A stretch of DNA of 33,541 bases from Clostridia bacterium (GCA_017414385.1 JAFQMO010000041.1:1-33541); one strand, 5' to 3'; shown: positions 1-7,682, counted from the first letter of the stretch. A program made the numbers and translations. Notes: generated by a model from the sequence alone, not told the origin.

Positions 1-1
1 C

Positions 2-412
2 ATCACCGGCGGATTTGCAGAGGGCTTTGTCATCACCAACTACCACGAGGTATTGGAGGATATCGAAGAGCCTGAGGTCCCGCTGACTCCCGAAGAGCCG
101 AAGGATGAACCTAAGGAAGAGCCCAAGGAAGAGTCCAAGGAAGAGCCTAAGGAAGAACCTAAGGAAGAACCCAAGGAAGAACCCAAGGAAGAACCCAAGG
201 AAGAACCCAAGGAAGAGCCTAAGGAAGAGCCTACGGAAGAACCCAAGGATGAACCCAAGGATGAACCCAAGGATGACGAGTATGTCGACATTCCCGAGGA
301 GGATGTTCCTCTGACGGGAAGTACGTCTGCGCTGCTGTGGATCATGGCAGCTGTTGTCTCCGCTGTACTGCTTTTCGTCGGCCGCAAGGGTAAGGGCAGA
401 ACCGCTGCATAA
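2..412 (+). CDS. C-terminal part of a cell-wall-anchored surface protein (Cna-B-like end, EEPK repeat, sortase signal)
   Basis: The 5' end lies outside the window; the frame is open from base 2 to a TAA at 410-412. The first residues (ITGGFAEGFVITNYHE) resemble the last strand of a Cna-B/SpaA-type repeat, which often ends in F-x-I-T-N. Next comes an acidic, proline-rich stalk of fifteen four-residue units (EEPK and variants). The end is a sortase-type signal: VPLTG (LPXTG-like), a hydrophobic stretch (ALLWIMAAVVSAVLLFV) and a basic tail (RKGKGR). The protein is therefore probably exported, covalently fixed to peptidoglycan and exposed at the surface, with the repeat spanning the wall. Its binding function lies upstream and cannot be seen. 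A hairpin terminator follows directly. Confidence 0.85.
   Translation: MTGGFAEGFVITNYHEVLEDIEEPEVPLTPEEPKDEPKEEPKEESKEEPKEEPKEEPKEEPKEEPKEEPKEEPKEEPTEEPKDEPKDEPKDDEYVDIPEEDVPLTGSTSALLWIMAAVVSAVLLFVGRKGKGRTAA
92..271 (+). repeat. 12-bp tandem repeat encoding EEPK units
   Basis: Fifteen consecutive 12-bp units, mostly GAAGAACCCAAG, encode EEPK with variants DEPK, EESK and EEPT. Since 12 is a multiple of three, gain or loss of units keeps the frame. The middle copies are nearly identical in DNA and the outer copies more varied, as expected for slippage or unequal recombination. Confidence 0.95.
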
Positions 413-426
413 CAGATCATAAAAAA

Positions 427-462
427 AGCTCCGATTCCAAAGAAGGGATCGGGGCTTTTCTG
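427..462 (+). terminator. Rho-independent terminator of the surface protein gene
   Basis: Arms at 427-438 and 445-456 form a 12-bp stem with some G-T pairs around a 6-nt loop, followed by TTTT. It starts 15 bp after the stop codon of the surface protein gene. Confidence 0.85.
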
Positions 463-497
463 CTTGCGTGCGCGCAGGACTTTTTTGTGAGGCGGGT

Positions 498-526
498 GTG
501 TCACTTTTGAGGGTCCGTCATACAAT
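498..526 (+). promoter_or_regulatory. Possible promoter of the small peptide gene
   Basis: GTGTCA (498-503) and TACAAT (521-526) are separated by 17 bp. The -35 box matches 4 of 6 consensus bases and the -10 box 5 of 6. It lies downstream of the previous terminator and upstream of the small gene at 611. Confidence 0.4.
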
Positions 527-610
527 GGTAGAGACGGGGCAAGACAGCTGCTGTTCTGCGCCGCCGTCACGCACCCATCCATCCTATCATTTTTATCGGA
601 GGTCTTTTTT

Positions 611-703
611 ATGAGCTGCCTTTGCAATTTGTTTGACCAGGATAACCTTTGGTGGATCATCATCGTTCTTCTCCTGATTCTTTTCTGCAGCGCCTGCGGC
701 TAA
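611..703 (+). CDS. 30-residue hydrophobic peptide, possibly cut short by a frameshift
   Basis: A 30-codon ORF starts at ATG 611 behind a clear GGAGG (599-603). The product begins MSCLCNLFDQDNLWW, continues with one membrane-length hydrophobic stretch (IIIVLLLILF) and ends CSACG before a TAA. It was too short for routine gene calling, but the ribosome binding site and the closely following terminator (799-835) support it. In the +1 frame, starting exactly at its stop (702-767), the DNA reads a Cys/His/Gly/Asn-rich tail containing CHDHCRRCG. Tiny membrane peptides with Cys/Gly-rich tails are a familiar type in Clostridia, so the gene may be a full-length protein broken by a one-base change. The function is not known. 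Confidence 0.6.
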   Translation: MSCLCNLFDQDNLWWIIIVLLLILFCSACG

Positions 704-798
704 CGGATGTTACCAAAATAACGGATACGGCGAATGCCATGACCACTGCCGCAGATGTGGTCTTTGATCGGTAAGCTGTCCGCTCAGAGATAACAGCA

Positions 799-835
799 CG
801 GGGTACTGCCGGATGCAGTACCCCGATGTTTTTTT
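799..835 (+). terminator. Strong rho-independent terminator
   Basis: A perfect 11-bp stem (CGGGGTACTGC at 799-809, its complement at 815-825) encloses a 5-nt loop and is followed by a run of T (829-835). On the other strand there is no T-run, so it acts on plus-strand transcription from the small peptide gene. Confidence 0.93.
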
Positions 836-869
836 GTGATCAACTGTGATCGGATGCCGTCAATTGTTA

Positions 870-3056
870 TCAAAGGAAACGCGGCAGGGGCGGCAGACCC
901 TTTTGTTCCTCAGCGCAGAAGAGGAGATGCGCAACACAGGAAGCAAAGCCGTGATTGCAGCTTGCATCGTGTCCGACATGCTCCCAAAGGGTGCCGGTTA
1001 TTTCCGCCATGTATTGATAATACGGCTTGCATTCCGTGCGCAGACGTTCCCACTCACCGAATTCCTCCAGAACGCAGAGACGGATCATGATGCCGCTGCA
1101 GGCGTTGGCGGGATAGACCTTGGGATAAAGCCCCGTTTTCTCTCTGTCGGGACCGAAGTCGTTCAGCAGACATTCCCAAAGCGCGGGATGGGTATCGGGC
1201 GTGGCGACACCGGTGAAGAACGCATAGTACTGACAGGTCTCCGAGTGCTCACCCGTAAGATGCGCCGTACCGCTTTCGTCGTACACGGAGTTGTCCACAA
1301 AGAACGTTCCGTCAAAGGATACGGAGCGGACCGTTTCCTTGAGCGCCTGTCCCTTTTTCCAAAGCGCGGGATCGTGAAAGAGACGTGCGACGGCCTCCAT
1401 GGTACGCGCATAGAGCATATTGGTGGGGTAATTGATGTCCTGCACAAGCTCGCTTGCCTTAGACCATTCGATAAAGACCCAGGAGGGGAGCTTTTCGAGA
1501 AGTCCGTCCTTGTTTTCGTATTGGGCGACAAAATCAAGGAACGCATAGACCTTGTCGCGGAAGGAAAGCACGAAGGCGCGGTCCCCGCCGCGGCGGAAGA
1601 GGAGGTCCTCAAGCTCCAGGATCATCCACATGTTCCATGCAACGATGAAGGTGTCTGTGGTGGATTTGTGGTCGGAGGGATAACACATGGGCATGATCCC
1701 GTGCGGCATATCCGCAAAGCGCGGAGGAAGCAGGTAGTTTTCAAGGAAATTGGTCTCGATGACATTGGTGCCTGTCAGTGTCCATTCGGCACGGGCGGTA
1801 AAGAAGCTGTCGCAAAGCCAGCCTGCGCGTTCTCTTGTCGGACAGTCCATAAAAAGATCGGAGCTGTTCTGAAGGAAGGTCTCGCGTGCGGCATCGAAGA
1901 TCGTGCGAAGCACGGGGTCTGTGCTGCGGTAGACAGCGGTGACGGGCTGGGGACAGATCAGCTCCTTCACACCGATCGAGGAGATGGAAAAAGCACCCGA
2001 GACGGCAATCAGCTTCATGTAGCGGAAGCTGATCGGCGTGATGCTCTGGAGACGGTAGCTGCCCTTCTCCATATCAAGACGCATGACATTGCAGCACTCG
2101 GTGCGGAGAGGATCGACATCTCCGTTCTCGGAGAGGATCTCGTCATGGAACAGATACAGCGAGCCTGCCCCGGTACAGCAGATATCGGCGCAGAAAAAGC
2201 CGGTCTTCGCGCTCGGCATGGAGAGGATCTCAAACTGACCGTCCTCCAGAACCGTGCTTTGCGCGGCAGGGAGGTCAAGCTTCGTACAGGAGGTGTTCTG
2301 CATTTCTCCCGCTTCTCTTGAGAGGTGCCATTCCAGCTCTGACTGCGGACAGCCGCCGATGCCGCGATCGCCTGAGTTGTCGATGCGGATAAGAGAGCGG
2401 TCGCTCCACTCTTTTTCCCGCTTTACACCGCAGATGACGGTTCCTCTCGCACAAACGCGCTCAACGGGAACTGTCGGGAAGGTGTGCAGAGGGATTCTGC
2501 GTTCTGCATAGGTCTTTTCTCCGACGGTGACACAGGAGAGGGGGGAGGTGTTGCTGCCGGGCCGTCCGATGCGCCAATCCGCATAGTCCTCCGTCAGACG
2601 GTAGGCCTCTGCCGCAGGACGCTGGTAGCTGTACCGCTGGATTCTGCGGATACGTTCGCCAAGCTCCATGACATCGAAGCCGTGCGCCGTTCCTGTTGCG
2701 GCAAGAACACGGTCTCCCTCGGCGACCTCCGCCGTGAGAAAGCCCTTTTGACGGATGATCTCAAAGCTGTTTGTATAGTAGTTGACACATTCAATGGCGA
2801 TATGCGCCTCCCCGCAGGGCAGGGACAGCGGAATCTCATCCACACGGAAGAAATCGTGGGCGCACCGTGCAGGTCCCCAGAAAACAAAGGAACCGTTGAC
2901 AAATAAGCGGTACACACCGGAGGTTGCAATACGGACGGTTACCTCGCCGCCGGATGCTTCGATCACGGTGTAAAGACCGATCGTATAGTGGATCTCGGTT
3001 TCTTTGCCGTCGGGCCATACGGGCTTTGCAAGAAGGAACGGTTGATAATCGGACAA
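870..3056 (-). CDS. GH78-type alpha-L-rhamnosidase-like glycosidase
   Basis: The 728-residue product belongs to the six-hairpin glycosidases of the bacterial alpha-L-rhamnosidase type, which remove terminal L-rhamnose from glycans or plant glycosides. The diagnostic motif DCPTRERAGWLCD starts at about residue 404, within an (alpha/alpha)6 barrel-type segment; the N-terminal part (YRLFVNGSFVFWGPAR) is the beta-sandwich region common in these enzymes. No signal peptide is visible, so it probably acts in the cytoplasm on imported oligosaccharides. The start is taken as TTG 3056 because AAAGGAG (3064-3070) sits 7 bp upstream; a TTG at 3113 has no such site. The LsrG-like gene ends 63 bp upstream on the same strand, so they likely form an operon. 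The true substrate may not be rhamnose: the family includes members with other or unknown specificity. Confidence 0.82.
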   Translation of the reverse strand: MSDYQPFLLAKPVWPDGKETEIHYTIGLYTVIEASGGEVTVRIATSGVYRLFVNGSFVFWGPARCAHDFFRVDEIPLSLPCGEAHIAIECVNYYTNSFEIIRQKGFLTAEVAEGDRVLAATGTAHGFDVMELGERIRRIQRYSYQRPAAEAYRLTEDYADWRIGRPGSNTSPLSCVTVGEKTYAERRIPLHTFPTVPVERVCARGTVICGVKREKEWSDRSLIRIDNSGDRGIGGCPQSELEWHLSREAGEMQNTSCTKLDLPAAQSTVLEDGQFEILSMPSAKTGFFCADICCTGAGSLYLFHDEILSENGDVDPLRTECCNVMRLDMEKGSYRLQSITPISFRYMKLIAVSGAFSISSIGVKELICPQPVTAVYRSTDPVLRTIFDAARETFLQNSSDLFMDCPTRERAGWLCDSFFTARAEWTLTGTNVIETNFLENYLLPPRFADMPHGIMPMCYPSDHKSTTDTFIVAWNMWMILELEDLLFRRGGDRAFVLSFRDKVYAFLDFVAQYENKDGLLEKLPSWVFIEWSKASELVQDINYPTNMLYARTMEAVARLFHDPALWKKGQALKETVRSVSFDGTFFVDNSVYDESGTAHLTGEHSETCQYYAFFTGVATPDTHPALWECLLNDFGPDREKTGLYPKVYPANACSGIMIRLCVLEEFGEWERLRTECKPYYQYMAEITGTLWEHVGHDASCNHGFASCVAHLLFCAEEQKGLPPLPRFL

Positions 3057-3063
3057 GACAAGG

Positions 3064-3070
3064 CTCCTTT
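3064..3070 (-). promoter_or_regulatory. Ribosome binding site fixing a TTG start for the glycosidase
   Basis: AAAGGAG on the minus strand lies 7 bp before TTG 3056. No comparable site precedes the alternative upstream TTG at 3113. Confidence 0.75.
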
Positions 3071-3119
3071 CTGATATGAAAAACGGATCGGTATCGGTAC
3101 GGGATGGGGGCAAAGCTGT

Positions 3120-3413
3120 TCAGTCAAAGCAGAGCGGTGTTGTGGAAACGGCACTGCGCGGCTCTGCCATGTAGTCGGCAACGGTGTCGCGCCAGCGCTG
3201 ATAATGCGCCGTTGTCTTGTGGAATGCGACGGCATCCTCATCCGCAAAGACCTCATAAAGGGTGAAGCGGGTGGGATCGTTTCTGCTCTGCAGAACGTCG
3301 AAGCGGACGTTGCCCGGCTCCTTGCGTGTGTTTTCGTGGTTGTACGCGGTGATCTCGCGGAATGCGTCTACATATTCTTCCTTGACATGAACGGATACCA
3401 GATTTGCGATCAT
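3120..3413 (-). CDS. LsrG-like antibiotic biosynthesis monooxygenase (ABM) domain protein
   Basis: The 97-residue protein is the length of a single ABM ferredoxin-like domain. GNVRFDVLQ and YEVFADEDAVAFHKTTAHY closely resemble LsrG, which isomerises a phosphorylated AI-2 breakdown product, and related small quinol monooxygenase-like proteins. AAGGAG precedes ATG 3413. A promoter lies at 3473-3501 and the rhamnosidase-like gene follows, so the two are likely co-expressed. No lsrK, lsrF or AI-2 transporter is seen nearby. A role in AI-2 processing is therefore doubtful; a role in handling a sugar or an aromatic aglycone released by the glycosidase is equally possible. Fold assignment is firm, reaction is not. 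Confidence 0.8.
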   Translation of the reverse strand: MIANLVSVHVKEEYVDAFREITAYNHENTRKEPGNVRFDVLQSRNDPTRFTLYEVFADEDAVAFHKTTAHYQRWRDTVADYMAEPRSAVSTTPLCFD

Positions 3414-3472
3414 GATGTGATTCTCCTTTTTCTTTTTATTGTACTGTGGGGAAAGTTCCCTCTTTTTTTATC

Positions 3473-3501
3473 AGTATACCATAAAGTGATGAAAATGGCA
3501 A
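3473..3501 (-). promoter_or_regulatory. Promoter of the ABM protein-glycosidase operon
   Basis: On the minus strand TTGCCA (3496-3501) and TATACT (3473-3478) are 17 bp apart, with TATGG directly before the -10 box as in extended -10 promoters. The leader to ATG 3413 is about 50 nt. Confidence 0.7.
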
Positions 3502-3580
3502 GAGGGGAATATGTGCTGATTTATGTGAATAACAGAGATTGAAATGTTTTTGTGATCTTTTTACTATCTATTAGAATTTG

Positions 3581-3619
3581 AAAAAAGAGGACACTATATT
3601 GCAATGTCATTTAGATAAG
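3581..3619 (+). repeat. Left inverted repeat
   Basis: Reads AAAAAAGAGGACACTATATT and then GCAATGTCATTTAGATAAG. It pairs with 5348-5387 read on the opposite strand. Confidence 0.85.
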
Positions 3620-3698
3620 GCATATCAAGTTTTGATAAACTTTCTTAGCCTATAACAAAAAGCAGATCCTCATTTTTGCTGAGAATCTGCTTTCTCTG

Positions 3699-4919
3699 TT
3701 ATTTAATATGACAACTGAACACAGATGTTTTATATCCGAACTCTGAAGAATCAAACTTACCGCTTTTACTGTTTTCTTTTGTGAACGGTGTCTGAATATC
3801 ATCGAAAGGTAATGCCCCTTTTTCAAGAGCCTCATTTGTGATAAACTTGAAAACGTACTCATACAGTTCTTCGCTTTTGTGCTCATCAAGCAAAGTAGTA
3901 GCTATACAGTTGTTTATCACAAATCCATGTACACGCTGGAGTCCTCCGAGACTTATGCCCACGATCTCGTCCCGATAAAAAATAGCAAATCCGAAAACGG
4001 AATGTTCTTCATTTCCAAGAATATCTCGCTGGTAAAGTTCTTGCTTCATATGAGGAATATAATGCGTGTAGCATCCTTTTTTATCGCAGAAAGAACGGAC
4101 AGTATCATAATTATCGTATTGGATCATACGTACTGTATATCCGTCAGGCGGTGTGATCTGATATGGTTCACCGGTATAATACCGTTCTTCATATCGATCT
4201 ATCCCGGATATGTTCACGCCGTACCCTGCCAAAGTATCTTTGATTCTGTGGTCATCATCTGTAGTATAGATAACCATATCAAAATGGTCGTCAGAAAATA
4301 TTTTCAGATAATCAGCGATTTTTTCGTAATTGTCGCAAACAATATCACCCATGAATCTGCCGTCCCATTCCGTAAACCAGATAAATCCGTCCCGGAAGTC
4401 CTCGCCGTTGTATATAGCAGCACCGCCGTTTACCCGACAACATATGGCAACATAACCGTATTTGAGAGCACCCGTTTCCAGCATGAAATCAATCACTTCG
4501 TCGGTATCGGCGATTTTAAAACCTTCGAATTCATGCGTCAGCCTCGCTCCAACCGTGTCGTTGAAAAAGTCTCCGTAGAATGCTTCTGTTTTCTCGGTTT
4601 GTTTGCGGTATTCTACGGGACTAACACCGTACTGTTTTTTGAAAGCCCGTGAAAAGCTTTCATGTGCTTCATAACCGCTGTCAAGAGCAATGTCAAGAAT
4701 ATCTTTATCCGTGGTACGCAGCAAATGCGCTGCTTTTTTCATACGGCTAAACCGCACATATTCCATGACATTGAATCCGGTATGTGCGAGAAAAACACGG
4801 TTAAAATAATCTGTCGAAAAACCTGCGTGATCCGCCACATCTTCAATGGTAATCCCGCTGTTTTTATTTTCTGATCGAATATATTTCAGTGCTTTGGTAA
4901 TCAGTTCGCTGTTTTCCAT
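3699..4919 (-). CDS. AraC-family transcriptional regulator with a C-terminal acetyltransferase-like domain
   Basis: The 406-residue protein starts with an AraC-type DNA-binding domain: helix-turn-helix one around residues 24-48 (TIEDVADHAGFSTDYFNRVF) and two around 74-104 (ILDIALDSGYEAHESFSRAF then KKQYGVSPVEYR). AraC DNA-binding domains usually sit at the C-terminus; N-terminal placement with a large sensor or enzyme domain behind it is a known arrangement in Firmicutes. Residues from about 150 onward are not clearly recognisable; the last third (VRMIQYDNYDTVRSFC, IVGISLGG, ELYEYVFKFITNEALEKGA) looks GNAT-like, so it may bind a small ligand or acetyl-CoA. AGGAGG precedes ATG 4919. Codon use is AT-rich, unlike its neighbours, and with the flanking inverted repeats this suggests acquisition by transfer. 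The target genes are unknown. Confidence 0.85.
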   Translation of the reverse strand: MENSELITKALKYIRSENKNSGITIEDVADHAGFSTDYFNRVFLAHTGFNVMEYVRFSRMKKAAHLLRTTDKDILDIALDSGYEAHESFSRAFKKQYGVSPVEYRKQTEKTEAFYGDFFNDTVGARLTHEFEGFKIADTDEVIDFMLETGALKYGYVAICCRVNGGAAIYNGEDFRDGFIWFTEWDGRFMGDIVCDNYEKIADYLKIFSDDHFDMVIYTTDDDHRIKDTLAGYGVNISGIDRYEERYYTGEPYQITPPDGYTVRMIQYDNYDTVRSFCDKKGCYTHYIPHMKQELYQRDILGNEEHSVFGFAIFYRDEIVGISLGGLQRVHGFVINNCIATTLLDEHKSEELYEYVFKFITNEALEKGALPFDDIQTPFTKENSKSGKFDSSEFGYKTSVFSCHIK

Positions 4920-4973
4920 GATTCTGTCCTCCTGTTCTTGTTTTCAAACATCCGGCCGTTTGCTTGTGATATT

Positions 4974-5002
4974 ATTATAGCACATGAGTCTGAATTTGTC
5001 TT
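4974..5002 (-). promoter_or_regulatory. Promoter of the AraC-type regulator gene
   Basis: Minus-strand AAGACA (4997-5002), 17 bp, TATAAT (4974-4979), about 55 bp before ATG 4919. The -10 box is perfect; the -35 box matches 4 of 6. Confidence 0.65.
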
Positions 5003-5237
5003 GACAGAAAGCGCTGTGTTTTTCTCTTGGATTATTCGAGTAAACGAGAGATGTTTCGTGTTGCTAAATCGGTATTTATCTAAGCAGCTATCTAAATTTT
5101 ATACTTCTATTCTTATATAAAATATAGAAATATATTATTGATATTTTTATATAATTATGGTGAATTGGCAGTATATCCGGACTGTAGTGAATAATACAGG
5201 GATATAATACCTATTTTGTCAACAGCTATTTCTGTCC
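5003..5237. other. Gene-free AT-rich stretch upstream of the AraC-type gene
   Basis: Apart from the promoter (4974-5002), the hairpin (5238-5281) and the right inverted repeat (5348-5387), the interval 4920-5435 shows no gene. It contains a strongly AT-rich run near 5085-5160 and no recognisable RNA structure. Confidence 0.6.
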
Positions 5238-5281
5238 CCAAAAACAAACACACCGCTGAACATTTCCGACAACGGTGTGTT
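5238..5281 (-). terminator. Probable terminator reading out of the LRR operon
   Basis: A perfect 9-bp stem (5247-5255 with 5273-5281) and a 17-nt loop; on the minus strand it is followed by TGTTTTTGG. It lies inside the inverted-repeat segment, downstream of the LRR genes on the same strand, and could stop read-through into the AraC-type gene. Confidence 0.5.
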
Positions 5282-5347
5282 ATATCCATCTTTTTATTTC
5301 AATGACGAACAGAATAGGGGGAGATTCGATATCGAAACCAGCACCAT

Positions 5348-5387
5348 CTTATCTAAATGACATTGCACGATATTGTGTCCTCTTTTT
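5348..5387 (-). repeat. Right inverted repeat
   Basis: On the minus strand it reads AAAAAGAGGACACAATATCG and then TGCAATGTCATTTAGATAAG, the inverted match of 3581-3619. It lies 49 bp downstream of the LRR gene stop. Confidence 0.85.
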
Positions 5388-5435
5388 GTTTTCTGTTTGT
5401 CCTGTGTGGGGATGTGTACCTTCTGCCCCTGCAGA

Positions 5436-7682
5436 TCAGCCGAACTGTGCCCAATAGGCGTCTTCTGTGATGAATGTACGGGGATCGTCGGGGGCTTCTG
5501 CGGGGATCAGTGTCAGCGTATCGCCGTCGATGATGTAGTCAAAGATGACGGTATCCGTTTGTGAAACGGTTTCCGATCCTTCTTCGCCGTCACTGTACAG
5601 GATGTAGCTCTGCTGATGGAAGATGATCCGGCCGTCATCTTGCTGCCATGTGCCGATGAGGCCCTCAAGCCAGGAGCTTTGGAAAACACCGTAGTCGATG
5701 CTTGCCGAGCCGTCCTCTGCAAAGATTGCACGCATGACGACGGTGTAACCGACGTTGTCATCATCATAAACGCAGTACCAGGGGGTGGCGGTGAGGGCGG
5801 GATCGGGAGATGTCGACGCGAGGTAGGCCTTCTCCGACATAAAGGTACGGGGCTCATCGGGAGATTCTGCGGGGATCAGCACAAGAGAATCCTCCTCAAT
5901 GACATAATCAAAGAAAACGGTTTCGGTACCGCCTCCGGTTTGGATCGCGGCAACAATCTGCGCAGCTTCGATATACCATGTGCCGCGGAGGACATCGGGC
6001 CACTCGCCGGGAGTTGTGCCGTGCATGAATTCTGCGGTGCCGTCGGGGGCAAAGGAGAAGCGCATATATTCGATTCCGTTGCCGGAATCGTCGCCTGCGT
6101 AGTACCAATCGTTTGCGCTCAGACGGGTGCTGTCAGAGCTCTCGGGTCTTCCGAGTACATTTTCGATGTGAGAAACGGGGGACCAATCGGTGACGGGATT
6201 TCCGCGCAGATCCAGCTCCATGATGCCTGTCAGGGAAGCGAGCGGAGAGAGATCGGAGATCAGATTGTTTTCAAAATACAGATTCAGATTCAGATAGGGC
6301 TCTCTTACTGCGGCAAGGTCCGAAAGAGGAGAAAGATCGAAAATACTGTTGTTTGCAAGATACAGATCGTTCAGCCATGCCATTGCTGCAATGGCGGAAA
6401 TATCCGTGATTGCATTGCCGTTGAGGTTCAGAAAGGTCATGGATCTGTGTGACGCAAGCGGGGAAATATCGGTGATGCGGTTGTTTGCAAGACTCAGTGT
6501 CATCAGGCCGATATCCGCGATCGGGGTGAGGTCGCTGATCGCATTGTCGCTCAGCAACAGGTGGGAAAGCGCGGGAAGGGACGCAAGCGGCGAGAGATCG
6601 GAGATCCGATTGCCGTTCAGACTCAAAAACATCAGCTTCTGAAGTCCGGAAAGCGGGGAGAGATCGCGGATATTGTTGTCGTCGAGATACAGCTCTTTCA
6701 AATTGAGGCAGTATTTCAGCGGCGTGATGTCCTCGATACCGCGGGCGCGGAGGTCAAGGACCGTGATCTGCTCAAGATCATAGGGGAACAGCTCTGTACC
6801 CTCCGGAGCGGAGAGGGCTTCGCACAGTGCGGCGCCAAGAACGGCATCGGTGATCTCGGCAGGAGGCTCTCCCATGGCGTCGAAGTAACCGTCCTCGAAG
6901 AATTCGTTCAGACGGTCTGCGATCGCAGGAGATTCATCAAGCGCGGCATAACCGTCCTCCAAAACAGAAATGGCGTTCTCTTCGTTGCCAAGTGCCATAT
7001 ACGCATCGGCAAGACCGAGATATGCGTTCACGGCAATATCGGCGGAGATGACATTCTGCTCAAATGCCCCAATGACCATGTCATACGCGTCGATTGCCGA
7101 GCGGTAGTCTCCTCTTTTCATTAAGAGATTGGCGATATGCATGATGATATCAACACCCTGTGGAGTGAAGCTGTTTTTATACATCACATTGCTGAAACCC
7201 GTGGAATTGTCCGCATTCAGAAACAGCTCGGCGAAGGACACAGCAAGCGCCTGCGGATCGGATGTCTTTTCCGCGAGAACGTCGTAGGCGGTAAGTGCAC
7301 CGTTTGTGGGAAGGGGATCCGTGCCGCGGCTTACACATTCCTGTGCAAACCGGATCACAAGGTCTTCGCTGCCCGTCGCGGCGTAGCCTTGTGCAAGGAC
7401 GTTATGTACATTGTCTGTTTTTCCGCCGTCTGCGGCAAGATACGCCTCTGCCAATCCGATGTACGCATCGGCATTGTTGGGATCGATCTCGATGGCGCGC
7501 TCAAAGGCGAGGATCGCACCCTCGTAGTCCAGCTCCACAAGACAGCGCTGACCGAGGTCCAGCTGCTTTTCAAGGTCGGTTTTTCCGAGCGCGGTCGGGA
7601 GGATGAGCGCTGCGGCGATCGCAAGGACGATCAGTACCGCCGCTGTGATGATGGCGAATTTTTTGCTTACGATAGACTTCAT
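5436..7682 (-). CDS. Membrane-anchored TPR/leucine-rich-repeat protein with a duplicated C-terminal domain
   Basis: The 748-residue product has a single N-terminal membrane segment (about residues 9-30) after a short basic start, so it is probably anchored with the rest outside. TPR-type helices follow (a clear one at EGAILAFERAIEIDP, more to about residue 260). Then come about eight 22-residue leucine-rich repeats of the internalin type (pattern ISDLSPLASLxxLxxLxLxxN), ending in a cap with DWSP. Unlike its upstream paralog it continues with two similar domains of about 100 residues (roughly 520-625 and 633-748), each opening with a WYx motif and closing with LIPAExPDxPRTF. Such parts bind proteins or peptides; no enzymatic motif is visible. 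The gene follows its paralog by 24 bp behind AAGGAAAGGG and is co-transcribed from the promoter at 9098-9126. Confidence 0.85.
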   Translation of the reverse strand: MKSIVSKKFAIITAAVLIVLAIAAALILPTALGKTDLEKQLDLGQRCLVELDYEGAILAFERAIEIDPNNADAYIGLAEAYLAADGGKTDNVHNVLAQGYAATGSEDLVIRFAQECVSRGTDPLPTNGALTAYDVLAEKTSDPQALAVSFAELFLNADNSTGFSNVMYKNSFTPQGVDIIMHIANLLMKRGDYRSAIDAYDMVIGAFEQNVISADIAVNAYLGLADAYMALGNEENAISVLEDGYAALDESPAIADRLNEFFEDGYFDAMGEPPAEITDAVLGAALCEALSAPEGTELFPYDLEQITVLDLRARGIEDITPLKYCLNLKELYLDDNNIRDLSPLSGLQKLMFLSLNGNRISDLSPLASLPALSHLLLSDNAISDLTPIADIGLMTLSLANNRITDISPLASHRSMTFLNLNGNAITDISAIAAMAWLNDLYLANNSIFDLSPLSDLAAVREPYLNLNLYFENNLISDLSPLASLTGIMELDLRGNPVTDWSPVSHIENVLGRPESSDSTRLSANDWYYAGDDSGNGIEYMRFSFAPDGTAEFMHGTTPGEWPDVLRGTWYIEAAQIVAAIQTGGGTETVFFDYVIEEDSLVLIPAESPDEPRTFMSEKAYLASTSPDPALTATPWYCVYDDDNVGYTVVMRAIFAEDGSASIDYGVFQSSWLEGLIGTWQQDDGRIIFHQQSYILYSDGEEGSETVSQTDTVIFDYIIDGDTLTLIPAEAPDDPRTFITEDAYWAQFG

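Larger units (their letters stand above)
3581..5387. mobile_element. AT-rich segment bounded by ~40-bp inverted repeats, carrying an AraC-type gene; possible non-autonomous element
   Basis: The ends 3581-3619 and 5348-5387 are inverted copies of each other: AAAAAGAGGACAC, then ATAT, then TGCAATGTCATTTAGATAAG, differing by one substitution and a 2-nt length change. The 1.8 kb between them is clearly AT-richer than the flanking genes and holds only one complete gene, an AraC-type regulator. No transposase is present, so if mobile it would need one in trans. No target-site duplication is obvious: the flanks are A- and T-rich. An alternative is that the two ends are remnants of two separate elements. 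Confidence 0.55.

Noticed and set aside
846..2321. Long plus-strand open frame opposite the rhamnosidase-like gene
   Set aside because: Antisense shadow of a GC-rich coding region; low-complexity, Gly/Arg/His-rich translation without recognisable domains or a binding site.
3120..3413. A full AI-2 (lsr) uptake and degradation system
   Set aside because: Only an LsrG-like domain is present; the neighbouring gene is a glycosidase and no lsrK, lsrF or transporter genes are seen in the window.
3581..5387. A complete insertion sequence with its own transposase
   Set aside because: The only complete gene inside is an AraC-type regulator; no DDE or serine recombinase motif is visible, so only a non-autonomous element is proposed.
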